Shown here: positions 20,195 to 29,126 of the stretch, in pieces | Numbering within the stretch: the stretch's first letter is position 1 | Layout: every line of letters begins with the position of its first letter | Assembly: GCF_008107695.1 (NCBI RefSeq) | Contig: NZ_VIRG01000066.1 | Coordinates: forward strand, 248,001-312,000 | DNA: 64,000 nt | Reading direction: 5' to 3' | Origin: Stappia sp. BW2 | Lineage (GTDB): Bacteria > Pseudomonadota > Alphaproteobacteria > Rhizobiales > Stappiaceae | Made by a program: the position numbers and the translations under genes | The notes under the pieces: generated by a model | What the model saw: the letters and a program-made list of their open reading frames with translations, nothing else | Told to the model about the DNA's origin: nothing | The model's database searches: none

Positions 20195-20977
20195 GTGACA
20201 CGGCACCCCACAGATCATCCGCAGTTCTATCTGACTGCGCCCGCACCTTGCCCCTATCTTGAGGGGAAACAAGAGCGCAAGGTCTTTACCCATCTTGTCG
20301 GCCATGGCGCCGGTGCGCTCAACGAAGTGCTCACGCAAGGCGGTTTCCGGCGCAGCCAGAACATAGCCTATCGCCCAGCCTGCGAACGTTGCCAGGCCTG
20401 TATCTCGGTGCGTGTGCGGGTCGATGATTTCAAGTGGACCAAATCCTTCAAGCGCGTCTGGAAATCAGGATCCGATATCGTTGGCGCCTGTCTTCCGCCC
20501 AGCCCGTCAGCGGAACAGTACGATCTCTTCCGCGACTATCTGGAGGCTCGCCATGAGAATGGCGGCATGACGGAAATGAGCGTTCTTGATTATGCGATGA
20601 TGGTTGAAGACACCCATGTCGAAACGCTGGTGCTGGAATACCGGCGACGCGGTCCGAACAGCTTCATTACCGGCGCTGGCGAAGGCCCGTTGCTGGGCGT
20701 CGCGCTTACCGATCAACTCTCGGACGGATTGTCGATGGTCTATTCCTTCTACGATCCTGATTACACCAAGACGCCCCTCGGCACCTATATGATCCTTGAT
20801 CACATCGAGCGTGCCCGCAAGATGAGCCTGCCTTACGTCTACCTGGGATACTGGGTCAACGGCTCTCAAAAGATGGCCTACAAGGCCCGTTTCAAGCCGC
20901 AGGAGCATCTCGGCCCCAATGGCTGGCTGATTGCCGACGCTGAGGCCTATCAAAAGGCACCGCACTCGGAAGAGTGA
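20195..20977 (+). CDS. bpt: Leucyl-tRNA--protein transferase Bpt
   Basis: Adds Leu to N-terminal Asp/Glu of proteins, making N-degron substrates for ClpS/ClpAP. The 260-residue protein resembles the ATE1-like bacterial enzyme: [16 protein letters not shown] (about 18-33), [25 protein letters not shown] (read in parts, about 50-74, with the Cys cluster), and the C-terminal [18 protein letters not shown]. The GTG start at 20195 has GGGAC upstream. It may be co-transcribed with the upstream permease. Confidence 0.93.
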   Translation: MTRHPTDHPQFYLTAPAPCPYLEGKQERKVFTHLVGHGAGALNEVLTQGGFRRSQNIAYRPACERCQACISVRVRVDDFKWTKSFKRVWKSGSDIVGACLPPSPSAEQYDLFRDYLEARHENGGMTEMSVLDYAMMVEDTHVETLVLEYRRRGPNSFITGAGEGPLLGVALTDQLSDGLSMVYSFYDPDYTKTPLGTYMILDHIERARKMSLPYVYLGYWVNGSQKMAYKARFKPQEHLGPNGWLIADAEAYQKAPHSEE

Positions 20978-21035
20978 TGGCAGGATATCTGGTTAGCCTG
21001 AAGCTTTGAGTATTTTGGTAATCCGCTCCAGATTA

Positions 21036-21075
21036 CCTCATGCTGAGGAGACCTTCAGGTCTGTCTCGATGATGG
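21036..21075. repeat. REP-like palindrome, copy 1
   Basis: CCTCATGCTGAGGAGACC at 21036-21053 pairs imperfectly with GTCTCGATGATGG at 21063-21075 across a short loop. The CCTCAT...GAGGAG...TCTCGA...ATG layout is the familiar intergenic palindrome (REP/BIME-like) of many Hyphomicrobiales. It lies between bpt and the uracil-DNA glycosylase gene and may act as an mRNA end or stability element. Confidence 0.6.
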
Positions 21076-21104
21076 CAGAATAGTCAGAAGCAGAAACAAG
21101 TGGC

Positions 21105-21146
21105 CCATCTTTCGAGACAGCGTTCACGCGCTTCCTCAGGATGAGG
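21105..21146. repeat. REP-like palindrome, copy 2 (opposite orientation)
   Basis: CCATCTTTCGAGAC at 21105-21118 and CTTCCTCAGGATGAGG near 21131-21146 are the same element as 21036-21075 read from the other strand, so the two form a head-to-head pair. Such paired copies are typical of BIMEs. Confidence 0.6.
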
Positions 21147-21247
21147 CAGAATATGTGGCACACTTCCGAAAGCATCCTTGCCTTTGCTGGGATGCTGACC
21201 GCCCAACACACCAATCGGCTGAAACGTCGCCGAAGGCCCTCCCCCAC

Positions 21248-21907
21248 TCAGGGAATGAACGAGCGGATCTGCCTGAATACTGAGTGGAACATTTCCTCGG
21301 TCAGGCGGCCGGTGTTGGTGTTGTAGCGCGAGCAGTGATAGCTGTCGAAAAGTGTCAGTCCCGTTCCGGGAAGCTCGTGCTGTGCGCCATGCGCAAAGGG
21401 GAATGATGCCCTGCGTTGATCAAGGGCCGTCAGGAAGGTTTCATGCGCAATGCGGCCAAGCGCGAGCACAGCCTTGATCGAAGGATTGGCATCAAGCGTC
21501 GACAGCAGATACGGACGGCACGTCTTGATTTCAGCGCCGGTCGGCTTGTTCTGCGGCGGCAGACAGCGCACTGCGTTCGTGATGATCGCTTCTTTCAGCC
21601 GCAACCCGTCGTCCGGCCGGGCCTGATAGGTGCCTTCGGCAAAGCCGAACTCGATCATCGTCTGGTAAAGAAGGTCCCCGGCATAGTCGCCCGTGAAAGG
21701 ACGGCCGGTGCAGTTGGCCCCCTTCATACCCGGCGCAAGGCCGATGATCAGCAGGCTTGGAGACGCGTCTCCGAAGGAAGGCACCGGCGCATTATGCCAG
21801 TCGGGATGAACGGCCTTCAACTCCTCGCGCAGGGCGACGAGGCGCGGACAGGCCAAGCAATCCGGCGGCGGATCGACCGGCCAGCTATCTGCAATACGCT
21901 CGGACAT
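21248..21907 (-). CDS. Uracil-DNA glycosylase, family 5 (UDGb) type
   Basis: Base-excision repair enzyme that removes uracil (and in this family other deaminated bases) from DNA. The 219-residue protein has the family motif GLAPGMKGANCTGRPFTGDYAG (two stretches, about 54-75), cysteines placed for an iron-sulfur cluster (CLACPRL at 18-24, then CLPP and CRPY), and the C-terminal DSYHCSRYN resembling the HPSxxN motif with His near 190. The start ATG is at 21907. Its stop is near the NYN gene upstream but they are separate. Confidence 0.85.
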   Translation of the reverse strand: MSERIADSWPVDPPPDCLACPRLVALREELKAVHPDWHNAPVPSFGDASPSLLIIGLAPGMKGANCTGRPFTGDYAGDLLYQTMIEFGFAEGTYQARPDDGLRLKEAIITNAVRCLPPQNKPTGAEIKTCRPYLLSTLDANPSIKAVLALGRIAHETFLTALDQRRASFPFAHGAQHELPGTGLTLFDSYHCSRYNTNTGRLTEEMFHSVFRQIRSFIP

Positions 21908-21921
21908 TGCCCGGATAAGCC

Positions 21922-22515
21922 TCAGTAATCGTCGTCGTCGTCGTCTTCATCAACGTGCGCGGGCGTTTGCGGGCGGGCTGGACGTTCCGAGGGATCGCGT
22001 CCGATCTTGTTTGCAAGGCTTGCCAGATCGATGAAGTGATCGGCCTGACGGCGCAGATCATCAGCGATCATCGGTGGCTGGGTCTTGAGCGTCGAAACCA
22101 CACTCACCTTGCGGCCCTTGCGCTGCAGCGCTTCAACCAGAGAGCGGAAGTCGCCGTCACCGGAGAAGAGGACCACATGGTCGACGGATTCCACCAGCTC
22201 CATGGCATCCACAGCCAGCTCAATGTCCATGTTGCCCTTCACCTTGCGGCGGCCGGCGCTATCGACAAATTCTTTCACCGGTTTGGTGATGACCTTGTAG
22301 CCATTGTAGTCGAGCCAATCGATCAGCGGACGTATGGAGGAATATTCCTGATCTTCAATCAACGCGGTGTAATAATACGCGCGCAAAAGATACGCCTGTC
22401 CCTGGAACTCTTTCAGCAAACGTTTGTAGTCGATATCAAAGCCAATCGCTTTGGCCGTTGAGTACAAGTTCGCCCCATCAATGAACAAAGCAACTTTTTC
22501 TCGAGCGTCAAACAT
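21922..22515 (-). CDS. NYN-domain (LabA-like) protein with acidic tail
   Basis: Putative metal-dependent nuclease of the PIN-like NYN fold. The N-terminal VALFIDGANLYSTAKAIGFDIDYKRL (about 8-32, read in two parts) contains the first catalytic Asp; the second and third acidic sites are in KGNMDIELAVDAMELV (about 94-109) and VVLFSGDGDFRSLVEAL (about 113-130). The C terminus (about 190-197) is a run of Asp residues, DEDDDDDDY. NYN proteins act on RNA in some bacteria; the target here is unknown. It is immediately upstream of the glycosylase gene (14 bases), so the two may be co-transcribed. Confidence 0.88.
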   Translation of the reverse strand: MFDAREKVALFIDGANLYSTAKAIGFDIDYKRLLKEFQGQAYLLRAYYYTALIEDQEYSSIRPLIDWLDYNGYKVITKPVKEFVDSAGRRKVKGNMDIELAVDAMELVESVDHVVLFSGDGDFRSLVEALQRKGRKVSVVSTLKTQPPMIADDLRRQADHFIDLASLANKIGRDPSERPARPQTPAHVDEDDDDDDY

Positions 22516-22916
22516 CTTATTTGAAACCTTTCCGAGTCATATACGCCGCTCTTGAAATTTTGCGTTGGAGGAACCAGTTTCCCGCGACCTAATTCCAGGC
22601 AGACACTATAAGGCGACGTATATTTTGCTGTAAGTTTACCGCGTATACCGCGGCGTCACACAGCTTATCGTTTTGTTTTGTCAACGGCCTTCTGATTCTG
22701 GAAAGGGCCGTTACTAGTGGACTACACCATAATATTGGAGCGCCGCAATGCAAAAGCGAATAGGCTGCGCGAAATGAGACAAAAAAACATCGGATTTTTT
22801 GTCTGTGCGTTCCAATACCAGCGATAGTCCTCTCAAATATGACAAGGGGTTGCTTTTTGGAAACGTGAACACTATACGCTGGTCCTTCAAGTTCCTTAAG
22901 CCTATGGAGACGTCGA
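22516..22916. other. Divergent promoter region of the NYN gene and rpoZ
   Basis: About 400 bases, somewhat AT-richer than the neighbours, between the NYN gene (minus) and rpoZ (plus). It must contain promoters for both and probably a long rpoZ leader. I see no clear small gene or structured element. Confidence 0.5.
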
Positions 22917-23318
22917 ATGGCGCGCGTGACCGTCGAGGACTGCATCGACAAGGTCGAAAACCGGTTTGAGCTGGTGCTGCTTGCTGCGCATCGCGCTCGC
23001 ATGATCTCAAGCGGTTCGCCGCTGACCATTGACCGTGACAACGACAAGAACCCCGTTGTTGCGCTTCGTGAGATTGCCGAGCAGACCGTCAGCCCGGAAG
23101 ACATGAAAGAGGACCTGATCCACTCTCTGCAGAAGTATGTGGAAGTGGATGAGCCTGAGGCCGATGCCGTGCCGATGGTACCGTCCCCCAACCAGCATCA
23201 GATGACGCAGGTCAACAACGTTGACGACAGCGCTGTCGAGTTTGACCGCATGTCCGAAGAAGACCTGCTGCGCGGCCTGGAAGGCCTCGTTCCGCCGGAG
23301 CGGACCGACGACGTCTGA
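22917..23318 (+). CDS. rpoZ: RNA polymerase omega subunit
   Basis: Small subunit that helps assemble RNA polymerase and contributes to the ppGpp site. The 133 residues begin [20 protein letters not shown] and [10 protein letters not shown], continuing with the [13 protein letters not shown] motif that contacts beta-prime. The acidic C-terminal extension ([25 protein letters not shown]) is typical for Alphaproteobacteria. It precedes rel, a fixed order in many members of the class, and is followed by a terminator. Confidence 0.96.
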   Translation: MARVTVEDCIDKVENRFELVLLAAHRARMISSGSPLTIDRDNDKNPVVALREIAEQTVSPEDMKEDLIHSLQKYVEVDEPEADAVPMVPSPNQHQMTQVNNVDDSAVEFDRMSEEDLLRGLEGLVPPERTDDV

Positions 23319-23335
23319 TTTGAGTTCACAGGTTC

Positions 23336-23379
23336 GTCTGAAGCGCGGCGGGAAAGCCCCGGCGCTTCAGACGGCTTTT
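23336..23379 (+). terminator. Intrinsic terminator after rpoZ
   Basis: GTCTGAAGCGC at 23336-23346 pairs with GCGCTTCAGAC at 23362-23372 in a perfect 11-base stem, followed by GGCTTTT. It lies between rpoZ and rel, so it should attenuate or end the rpoZ transcript. Confidence 0.8.
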
Positions 23380-23426
23380 GTCTGTCGCGCTGATGTCTCA
23401 GCCGTTTGCCAGGGTCGGTTGCGGCC

Positions 23427-25673
23427 ATGATGCGTCAATACGAACTCGTTGAACGGGTTACGCGCTACAATCCGGACGCCGACGAGGCCTTGCTCAACAA
23501 GGCTTACGTCTATGCCATGCAGAAACACGGCTCTCAAACGCGTGCGTCTGGCGACCCCTACTTCTCCCATCCTCTCGAAGTTGCCGCGATCCTTACGGAC
23601 CTGCGCCTGGACGACGCCACAATTGCGGTCGCCCTGCTGCATGACACCATCGAGGACACCGACGCGACCCGGGCCGAGATCGACTCCCTGTTCGGTGAGG
23701 AAATCGGCAAGCTGGTCGAGGGTCTGACCAAGATCAAGCGACTGGACCTGGTCTCTCAGAAAGCCAAGCAGGCCGAAAACTTCCGCAAACTTCTGCTTGC
23801 CATTGCCGATGACGTCCGCGTGCTTCTGGTCAAGCTCGCCGATCGCTTGCACAACATGCGCACGCTCCACCATATGCCGGAGCACAAGCGTGGGCGGATT
23901 GCCGAAGAAACGATGGAAATCTATGCGCCGCTCGCCGGGCGCATGGGCATGCACGACATGCGCGAGGAGCTGGAAGACATTGCCTTCCACACGCTCAATC
24001 CCGAAGCCTATGAAACCATCACCGATCGTCTGGTCGATCTGCGCGAACGCAACCGAGACCTGATCCTGGACATCGAGACAACGCTGACGGAACGTCTCAG
24101 CGAACGGGGCATGGCCGCCCTGGTGAAGGGGCGCGAAAAGCGCCCTTACTCGATCTTCCGCAAGATGCAGCGCAAGGCCATCGGCTTCGAGCAGCTCTCC
24201 GATATCTACGGGTTCCGCGTCACGGTTGGCACCGTGGAAGCCTGCTACCGTGTGCTGGGCGTCATTCACACGACCTGGCCGACCGTTCCCGGTCGGTTCA
24301 AGGACTATATCTCCACGCCCAAGCAGAACGACTACAAGTCGATCCACACCACGATTGTCGGACCGTCCCGCCAGCGCGTGGAACTGCAGATCCGGACCAT
24401 TTCAATGAACCGGGTCGCGGAATACGGCATCGCCGCACATGCACTCTACAAAGATGGTGAGTTCGGCGGTCGCAACATTGCCCGGCACACGGAAGACTGC
24501 CGCGCCTTCGAATGGCTGCGGAGAACCACCGAATTGCTGGCGCAGGGGGACACACCGGAAGAGTTTCTGGAAAATACCAAGCTGGAACTCTTCCACGACC
24601 AGGTCTTCTGCTTCAGCCCCAAAGGCCGGCTGATCGCCCTGCCCCGGGGCGCAACGCCGATCGATTTTGCCTATGCGGTTCATACCGGCATCGGCAACAC
24701 CTGCGTTGGCTGCAAGGTCAACGGCAAGATCATGCCGCTGGTGACCGAGTTGCATAACGGTGACGAAGTCGAGATCATTCGTTCGCCCGCGCAAACGCCG
24801 CCGCCAGCCTGGGAAGCGATTGCCGTTACCGGCAAGGCGCGTGCCGCAATCCGCCGCGCCACCAGGGAGTCGGTGCGCAAGCAGTACGGAGCCCTTGGAG
24901 AACACATTCTGAAGCGCGCCTTTGCCCGGGCGGACAAGGCCTATTCGGAAGACCTCTTGGAAGCAATTCTCGATCTTTTGCACCAGGCCAGCGTTGCCGA
25001 TTTGCTGGCCGCCGTCGGTCGCGGCGATCTTTCGGCCCAACTGGTTCTGAAGTCAGCCCATCCGGACTATCAGGACGAGCGCGTGGCCCTTTCCGGCCCG
25101 CCGCTGGAAGAAGGCTGGTTCGGCCTGAAACAGGGTCACGGCCTGAAGTTCCGCATACCTCCTGGAGAGATTGATGCAGACAAGGCCGCAGCAAACGCCA
25201 ACGGCGAGGCCGAAGAAGGACCAGCCCTGCCAATCCGCGGTCTGTCCGGAGACATTCCGGTCACCTTCGCACCTGATGGCGGAGCTGTTCCCGGTGATCG
25301 CATCGTCGGCATCTTGACCCCGTCCGAAGGACTGACCATCTATCCCATACAATCGCCGTCCCTGAAGGAATTCGATGACCAGACAGAGCGCTGGGTCGAC
25401 GTTCGCTGGGACATTGACGTCAACAATCCGGAACGGTTCCCTGCGCGCCTGGACATATCTGCTGCAAACGAACCCGGTTCCCTGGCAACCATTGCCCAGG
25501 TGATCGGCGAAAACAGCGGCAATATCGACAACGTCAAGATGATGCAGCGCGCTTCGGACTTCCATCAGATGATCATTGATCTTGAAGTCTGGGATCTGAA
25601 ACACCTGAACAGGATCATAAACCAGCTGCGTAGCAAGCCTAATGTTTCCAGCGTCAGTCGTGTGAATGGCTAG
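23427..25673 (+). CDS. rel: Bifunctional (p)ppGpp synthetase/hydrolase Rel
   Basis: Synthesises and degrades the stringent-response alarmone. The 748-residue protein has an N-terminal HD hydrolase (VALLHDTIEDTDAT at about 69-82), a synthetase domain (KRPYSIFRKMQRK, DIYGFRVTVG and NDYKSIHTTIVGP in order), a TGS domain (SPKGRLIALPRGATPIDFA) and a C-terminal ACT domain (ARLDISAANEPGSLATIAQV). The HD motif is intact, so the enzyme should be bifunctional, as for the single Rel of many Alphaproteobacteria. The start MMRQYELVERV matches rhizobial Rel; a TTG start at 23406 is open but less likely. Confidence 0.95.
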   Translation: MMRQYELVERVTRYNPDADEALLNKAYVYAMQKHGSQTRASGDPYFSHPLEVAAILTDLRLDDATIAVALLHDTIEDTDATRAEIDSLFGEEIGKLVEGLTKIKRLDLVSQKAKQAENFRKLLLAIADDVRVLLVKLADRLHNMRTLHHMPEHKRGRIAEETMEIYAPLAGRMGMHDMREELEDIAFHTLNPEAYETITDRLVDLRERNRDLILDIETTLTERLSERGMAALVKGREKRPYSIFRKMQRKAIGFEQLSDIYGFRVTVGTVEACYRVLGVIHTTWPTVPGRFKDYISTPKQNDYKSIHTTIVGPSRQRVELQIRTISMNRVAEYGIAAHALYKDGEFGGRNIARHTEDCRAFEWLRRTTELLAQGDTPEEFLENTKLELFHDQVFCFSPKGRLIALPRGATPIDFAYAVHTGIGNTCVGCKVNGKIMPLVTELHNGDEVEIIRSPAQTPPPAWEAIAVTGKARAAIRRATRESVRKQYGALGEHILKRAFARADKAYSEDLLEAILDLLHQASVADLLAAVGRGDLSAQLVLKSAHPDYQDERVALSGPPLEEGWFGLKQGHGLKFRIPPGEIDADKAAANANGEAEEGPALPIRGLSGDIPVTFAPDGGAVPGDRIVGILTPSEGLTIYPIQSPSLKEFDDQTERWVDVRWDIDVNNPERFPARLDISAANEPGSLATIAQVIGENSGNIDNVKMMQRASDFHQMIIDLEVWDLKHLNRIINQLRSKPNVSSVSRVNG

Positions 25674-25784
25674 ATTGCCAGTGGCAACCGGCACAAAACG
25701 ACAAAGCCGCTTTCGAGTGGACAACACCGCTGATAAACCACAGGCCGGCGCGCAGCCGCCGAAGAATTTTGAGGGGATCTGATA

Positions 25785-26366
25785 ATGACACGCGATGAAG
25801 TTCTGGCCGTATTCCGCGAGGCCGGAGCCTTTCTGGAAGGCCACTTCATTCTGACCTCCGGTCTGCGCAGCCCGGTCTTCCTGCAGAAGGCTCGCGTGTT
25901 CATGTATCCGGACAAGACGGAAAAGCTCTGCAAGGCGCTTGCCGACAAGATCCGCGCCTCCGACCTCGGCAGGATCGATTACATCGTTTCTCCTGCCCTC
26001 GGTGGCCTCATTCCGGGTTACGAAACCGCCCGTCATCTCGATGTTCCTGCCATGTGGGTGGAGCGGGAAGACGGTGAATTCAGACTGCGCCGCTTCGAAA
26101 TGCCGCAAGGCGCCCGAGTCATTGTTGTGGAGGATATCGTTACGACCGGCCTTTCCAGCCGTGAAACGGTAACCTCGTTGAAAGCTCTTGGTGCTGAAGT
26201 CCTGGGTGTTGCCTGCCTGATCGACCGATCCGGTGGCGAGGCAGATGCCTCGGTGCCGGTAATAGCGCTGGCAGAATACAAGGTTCCGGCCTATGAACCG
26301 GACAACCTGCCGCCAGAACTGGCCGCTCTGCCTGCTGTCAAGCCAGGCAGCCGCGGATTGAGCTAA
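25785..26366 (+). CDS. pyrE: Orotate phosphoribosyltransferase
   Basis: Converts orotate and PRPP to OMP in pyrimidine synthesis. The 193-residue protein has [20 protein letters not shown] near residue 20-38 and the PRPP motif [18 protein letters not shown] (about 109-126). The size and the absence of a second domain fit the bacterial monofunctional enzyme. It follows rel after about 110 bases and precedes a DUF2062 gene. Confidence 0.95.
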   Translation: MTRDEVLAVFREAGAFLEGHFILTSGLRSPVFLQKARVFMYPDKTEKLCKALADKIRASDLGRIDYIVSPALGGLIPGYETARHLDVPAMWVEREDGEFRLRRFEMPQGARVIVVEDIVTTGLSSRETVTSLKALGAEVLGVACLIDRSGGEADASVPVIALAEYKVPAYEPDNLPPELAALPAVKPGSRGLS

Positions 26367-26396
26367 ACAAAAAAACACGGGATTGAGCCTTAGACC

Positions 26397-27011
26397 ATGC
26401 TGTTTCGCCGGAGAAATAGGCCAACACGGATTGAGCGACTGCGCGTCGCCGTCTGGCCCCGGAACAGTTGGGCGCGCTCAACCCGTTATTTTGGCAAGCG
26501 GGTGTTGCGCCTGACTGCGACCCCTCACGCGATCGCCCTGGGTTTTGCCGCGGGAGCCTTTGCCTCCTGCACGCCCCTGGTCGGGTTCCATTTTCTGACG
26601 GCGTTTGCACTTGCCTACGTGGTACGCGGCAACCTGATCGCTGCCGCGCTCGGAACATCCGTCGGCAATCCGCTGACGTTCCCGTTCATCTGGGCCTTCA
26701 CCTTCAAGATCGGGCAGTGGATACTCTACGGGCGCGCGCCGCACACAGATACGCACCAGGTACACCAGCAGTTTCAGCATGGCCTTTTCGAGAAGTCGCT
26801 CGATGCGCTCTGGCCAATGCTCAAGCCGATGTTTATTGGCGCTGTCCCGCTCGGCCTCGTTGTCGGGACGGTGTCCTACGTGGTCGTTTACAAAAGTGTC
26901 GAAGTCTATCAGCGGCGGCGCAGAAACAAACTCGCCGACAAGGGTGCTGGCAAACATGGCCGGTTGTTTCCCGCCCCGGGCAACACCGTTGAAGAAGACG
27001 GCAGCGCTTGA
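26397..27011 (+). CDS. DUF2062 membrane protein
   Basis: A 204-residue inner-membrane protein. The DUF2062 core is visible: TPHAIALGFAAGAFASCTPLVGFHFL, then NLIAAALGTSVGNPLTFPFIW (about 48-98), followed by a further helix (MFIGAVPLGLVVGTVSYVVVYKS). DUF2062 proteins are widespread but have no confirmed function. It sits between pyrE (30 bases) and acpS (71 bases), the usual place in this cluster. Confidence 0.88.
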   Translation: MLFRRRNRPTRIERLRVAVWPRNSWARSTRYFGKRVLRLTATPHAIALGFAAGAFASCTPLVGFHFLTAFALAYVVRGNLIAAALGTSVGNPLTFPFIWAFTFKIGQWILYGRAPHTDTHQVHQQFQHGLFEKSLDALWPMLKPMFIGAVPLGLVVGTVSYVVVYKSVEVYQRRRRNKLADKGAGKHGRLFPAPGNTVEEDGSA

Positions 27012-27082
27012 TTTTGCCGGCTGCCCAGCCCAACTAAACTGAGATCCCGGCTCTCATCCCGCCGTAACCTGGAAAGCAAGGC

Positions 27083-27505
27083 ATGATCCCTGGAAATGGC
27101 AGCGATCTGATTGATATTCGTCGTTTCGAGAAAACTCTCGAACGGTTCGAAGAGCGCTTCACCTACCAGGTCTTTACTGAAGTCGAGCGAACCAAATCAA
27201 ACAAGCGCGCCGCCTCCTGCGCCAAACGTTTCGCGCTCAGGGAAGCCTGCTCGAAGGCACTTGGCAGCGGCATTCGCATGGATGTCGCCTTGCGAGAGAC
27301 GGGCATAGCGAAGCTGGCATCCAGCAAGCCGGCCATAGCCCTTATGGGTGGCGGCATAGAACGATTGCAGGCGGTGGGGCCTTCTGGTTTCAGGACTGCC
27401 ATCAATCAGATAAATACAGACGATTACCCACTGGCGCAGGCCTCTGCCGTAATTTCGGCCCGGCCGGGCGACCGGCCTGAACCTCCAAAGGCGGATTCCT
27501 CCTGA
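27083..27505 (+). CDS. acpS: Holo-[acyl-carrier-protein] synthase
   Basis: Transfers phosphopantetheine from CoA to apo-ACP. The 140 residues have the metal-binding GSDLIDIRRFEKTLERF near the N terminus (about 6-22) and the second motif KRFALREACSKALGSG (about 48-63), with the catalytic Glu and the following Lys preserved. Two differences are visible: the Lys usual before that Glu is Arg (LREA), and the C-terminal segment around INTDDYPLAQA lacks the common 'SITDD' form. These look like conservative drift rather than loss of function. It is placed between DUF2062 and lepB. Confidence 0.88.
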   Translation: MIPGNGSDLIDIRRFEKTLERFEERFTYQVFTEVERTKSNKRAASCAKRFALREACSKALGSGIRMDVALRETGIAKLASSKPAIALMGGGIERLQAVGPSGFRTAINQINTDDYPLAQASAVISARPGDRPEPPKADSS

Positions 27506-27620
27506 AAGCCCAGCCTTAAGGGCCTTCCTCTCATTGCGTCAACAGGCGCTAGCGGATAAGAGTCCGGCTGTAAGTGGCAGTGCCGAACAGAATGCCGGAC
27601 AAATTTGATCAAGGGACAAC

Positions 27621-28373
27621 ATGAGCGTGACGGAAAACAAGAAGGATAAGGACGGCGGCCTCGTTGAAACCGTCAAGGTTATTGTCCAGGCGTTGTTGCT
27701 TGCCCTGATCGTGCGAACATTCCTGTTCCAGCCGTTCAACATTCCATCCGGTTCGATGAAGGATACATTGCTGATTGGCGACTATCTGTTCGTCTCCAAA
27801 TTCAGCTATGGATACTCTCGCTTTTCCTTTCCCTTCGGCCTGGGCCCCTTCAGTGGCCGTATCTGGGCTTCCGACCCGGAACGGGGCGATGTCGCCGTCT
27901 TCAAGCTGCCGAGGGATACCTCCATTGACTACATCAAGCGTGTGATCGGCCTGCCCGGCGATACAATCCAGGTCATCGACGGCGTGGTGCATATCAATGG
28001 TGAACCGGTCAAACGTGAGCGGATCGACGATTACATCGAACAATCACCGTCCGGCCTCGTGCGCCGCGTGCCGCGCTACCTGGAAACCCTGCCGAACGGC
28101 GTTTCCTACGAGACCCTGGATCTCACCACACACGGAGAGATGGACAACACCCGCGAGTACAAGGTGCCCGAAGGCCATTACTTCATGATGGGCGACAACC
28201 GGGACAACTCTGTCGACAGCCGTTTTCTGGACAGGGTTGGCTACGTTCCGTTCGAAAACTTCATGGGCCGTGCCGAAATCCTGTTCTTCTCCATCAAGGA
28301 AGGAACGCCAGCCTGGCATATCTGGTCCTGGCCGTGGAGCGTTCGCTGGGACCGGATTGGCCGAACACTCTAA
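27621..28373 (+). CDS. lepB: Signal peptidase I (active copy)
   Basis: Membrane-bound serine protease that removes signal peptides from exported proteins. The 250-residue protein has an N-terminal transmembrane helix (VKVIVQALLLALIVRTFLF), the Ser motif FNIPSGSMKDTL, the catalytic Lys in DYIKRVIGLPGD, the RGD-like GDVAVFKLPR and the box E motif MMGDNRDNSVDSRF. Both catalytic residues are present, unlike the paralogue at 30966. The ATG start at 27621 follows a purine-rich stretch, AAGGGACAAC. Confidence 0.96.
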   Translation: MSVTENKKDKDGGLVETVKVIVQALLLALIVRTFLFQPFNIPSGSMKDTLLIGDYLFVSKFSYGYSRFSFPFGLGPFSGRIWASDPERGDVAVFKLPRDTSIDYIKRVIGLPGDTIQVIDGVVHINGEPVKRERIDDYIEQSPSGLVRRVPRYLETLPNGVSYETLDLTTHGEMDNTREYKVPEGHYFMMGDNRDNSVDSRFLDRVGYVPFENFMGRAEILFFSIKEGTPAWHIWSWPWSVRWDRIGRTL

Positions 28374-28409
28374 CCGGGGCTTTGGCGACAGGTCGCCCAA
28401 GCAGGCAGC

Positions 28410-29120
28410 ATGAAAAGACAACATCATCAACCAGGACCGGTTTCGGCCCTGAAAAGCGCGCTGCAATATGAGTTCCGTGATCTGGAGCTGTTGCGGGTAG
28501 CGCTGACTCATGCCAGTGCCCTGCCTCCGTCCGAAACGGTCGCGGGAAGTTATCAGCGACTGGAGTTTCTCGGCGACCGTGTTCTCGGCCTCGTGATTGC
28601 CTCCATGCTGCACAAGCATTTTCCCCGGGCAGATGAAGGCGAACTGGCCCGGCGCTTCAACCATATGGTCAAGCGTGAGACGTGTGCGGAAATCGCGCAG
28701 GAGCTCGGCGTTGGCGATGCCATGCGAATCGGACTTGCAGAAGCGCAAACCGGTGGCCGCAAGAAGACCGCCCTGCTTGCCGACATCTGTGAATCGGTCA
28801 TCGCGGCGATCTATCTGGACGGTGGCTTCGAGGCGGCCGAAAGCTTCATCACGCGCCTTTGGGAACCGCGTATGCTATCCTGGTCGGGACCGCTGCGCGA
28901 TGCCAAGACAACGCTCCAGGAGTGGGCACAGTCCAGGAGCCTGCCGACGCCGCGATACGACGTGACCACCCGGGACGGACCGGACCACGCTCCGAATTTT
29001 ACCGTGTCGGTTACCGTTCAGGGGCTGCCGCCTGGCGAAGGCAAGGGTGGTTCCAAGCGGATTGCAGAACAGAATGCGGCAGAAGCCGTGCTGCGCCGGG
29101 AAGGCGTTTGGAAGGAATAG
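28410..29120 (+). CDS. rnc: Ribonuclease III
   Basis: Double-strand-specific endoribonuclease for rRNA and mRNA processing. The 236-residue protein has the signature RLEFLGDRVLGLVIASML (about 49-66) with the catalytic acidic residues, the second acidic site in LLADICESVIAAIYLDGG, and a C-terminal dsRNA-binding domain (TTLQEWAQSR through SKRIAEQNAAEAVL). It lies between lepB and era, the standard order. Confidence 0.96.
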   Translation: MKRQHHQPGPVSALKSALQYEFRDLELLRVALTHASALPPSETVAGSYQRLEFLGDRVLGLVIASMLHKHFPRADEGELARRFNHMVKRETCAEIAQELGVGDAMRIGLAEAQTGGRKKTALLADICESVIAAIYLDGGFEAAESFITRLWEPRMLSWSGPLRDAKTTLQEWAQSRSLPTPRYDVTTRDGPDHAPNFTVSVTVQGLPPGEGKGGSKRIAEQNAAEAVLRREGVWKE

Positions 29121-29126
29121 AACAGG

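Noticed and set aside
21038-21247. 69-residue minus-strand frame next to the glycosylase gene
   Set aside because: It runs through the REP-like palindromes and the possible dispersed element, a typical source of false small proteins.
25053-26378. 441-residue minus-strand frame
   Set aside because: Antisense to rel and pyrE, both certain; GC-rich coding produces long antisense frames. The same applies to 28875-30050, 34248-35174 and 58856-59851.
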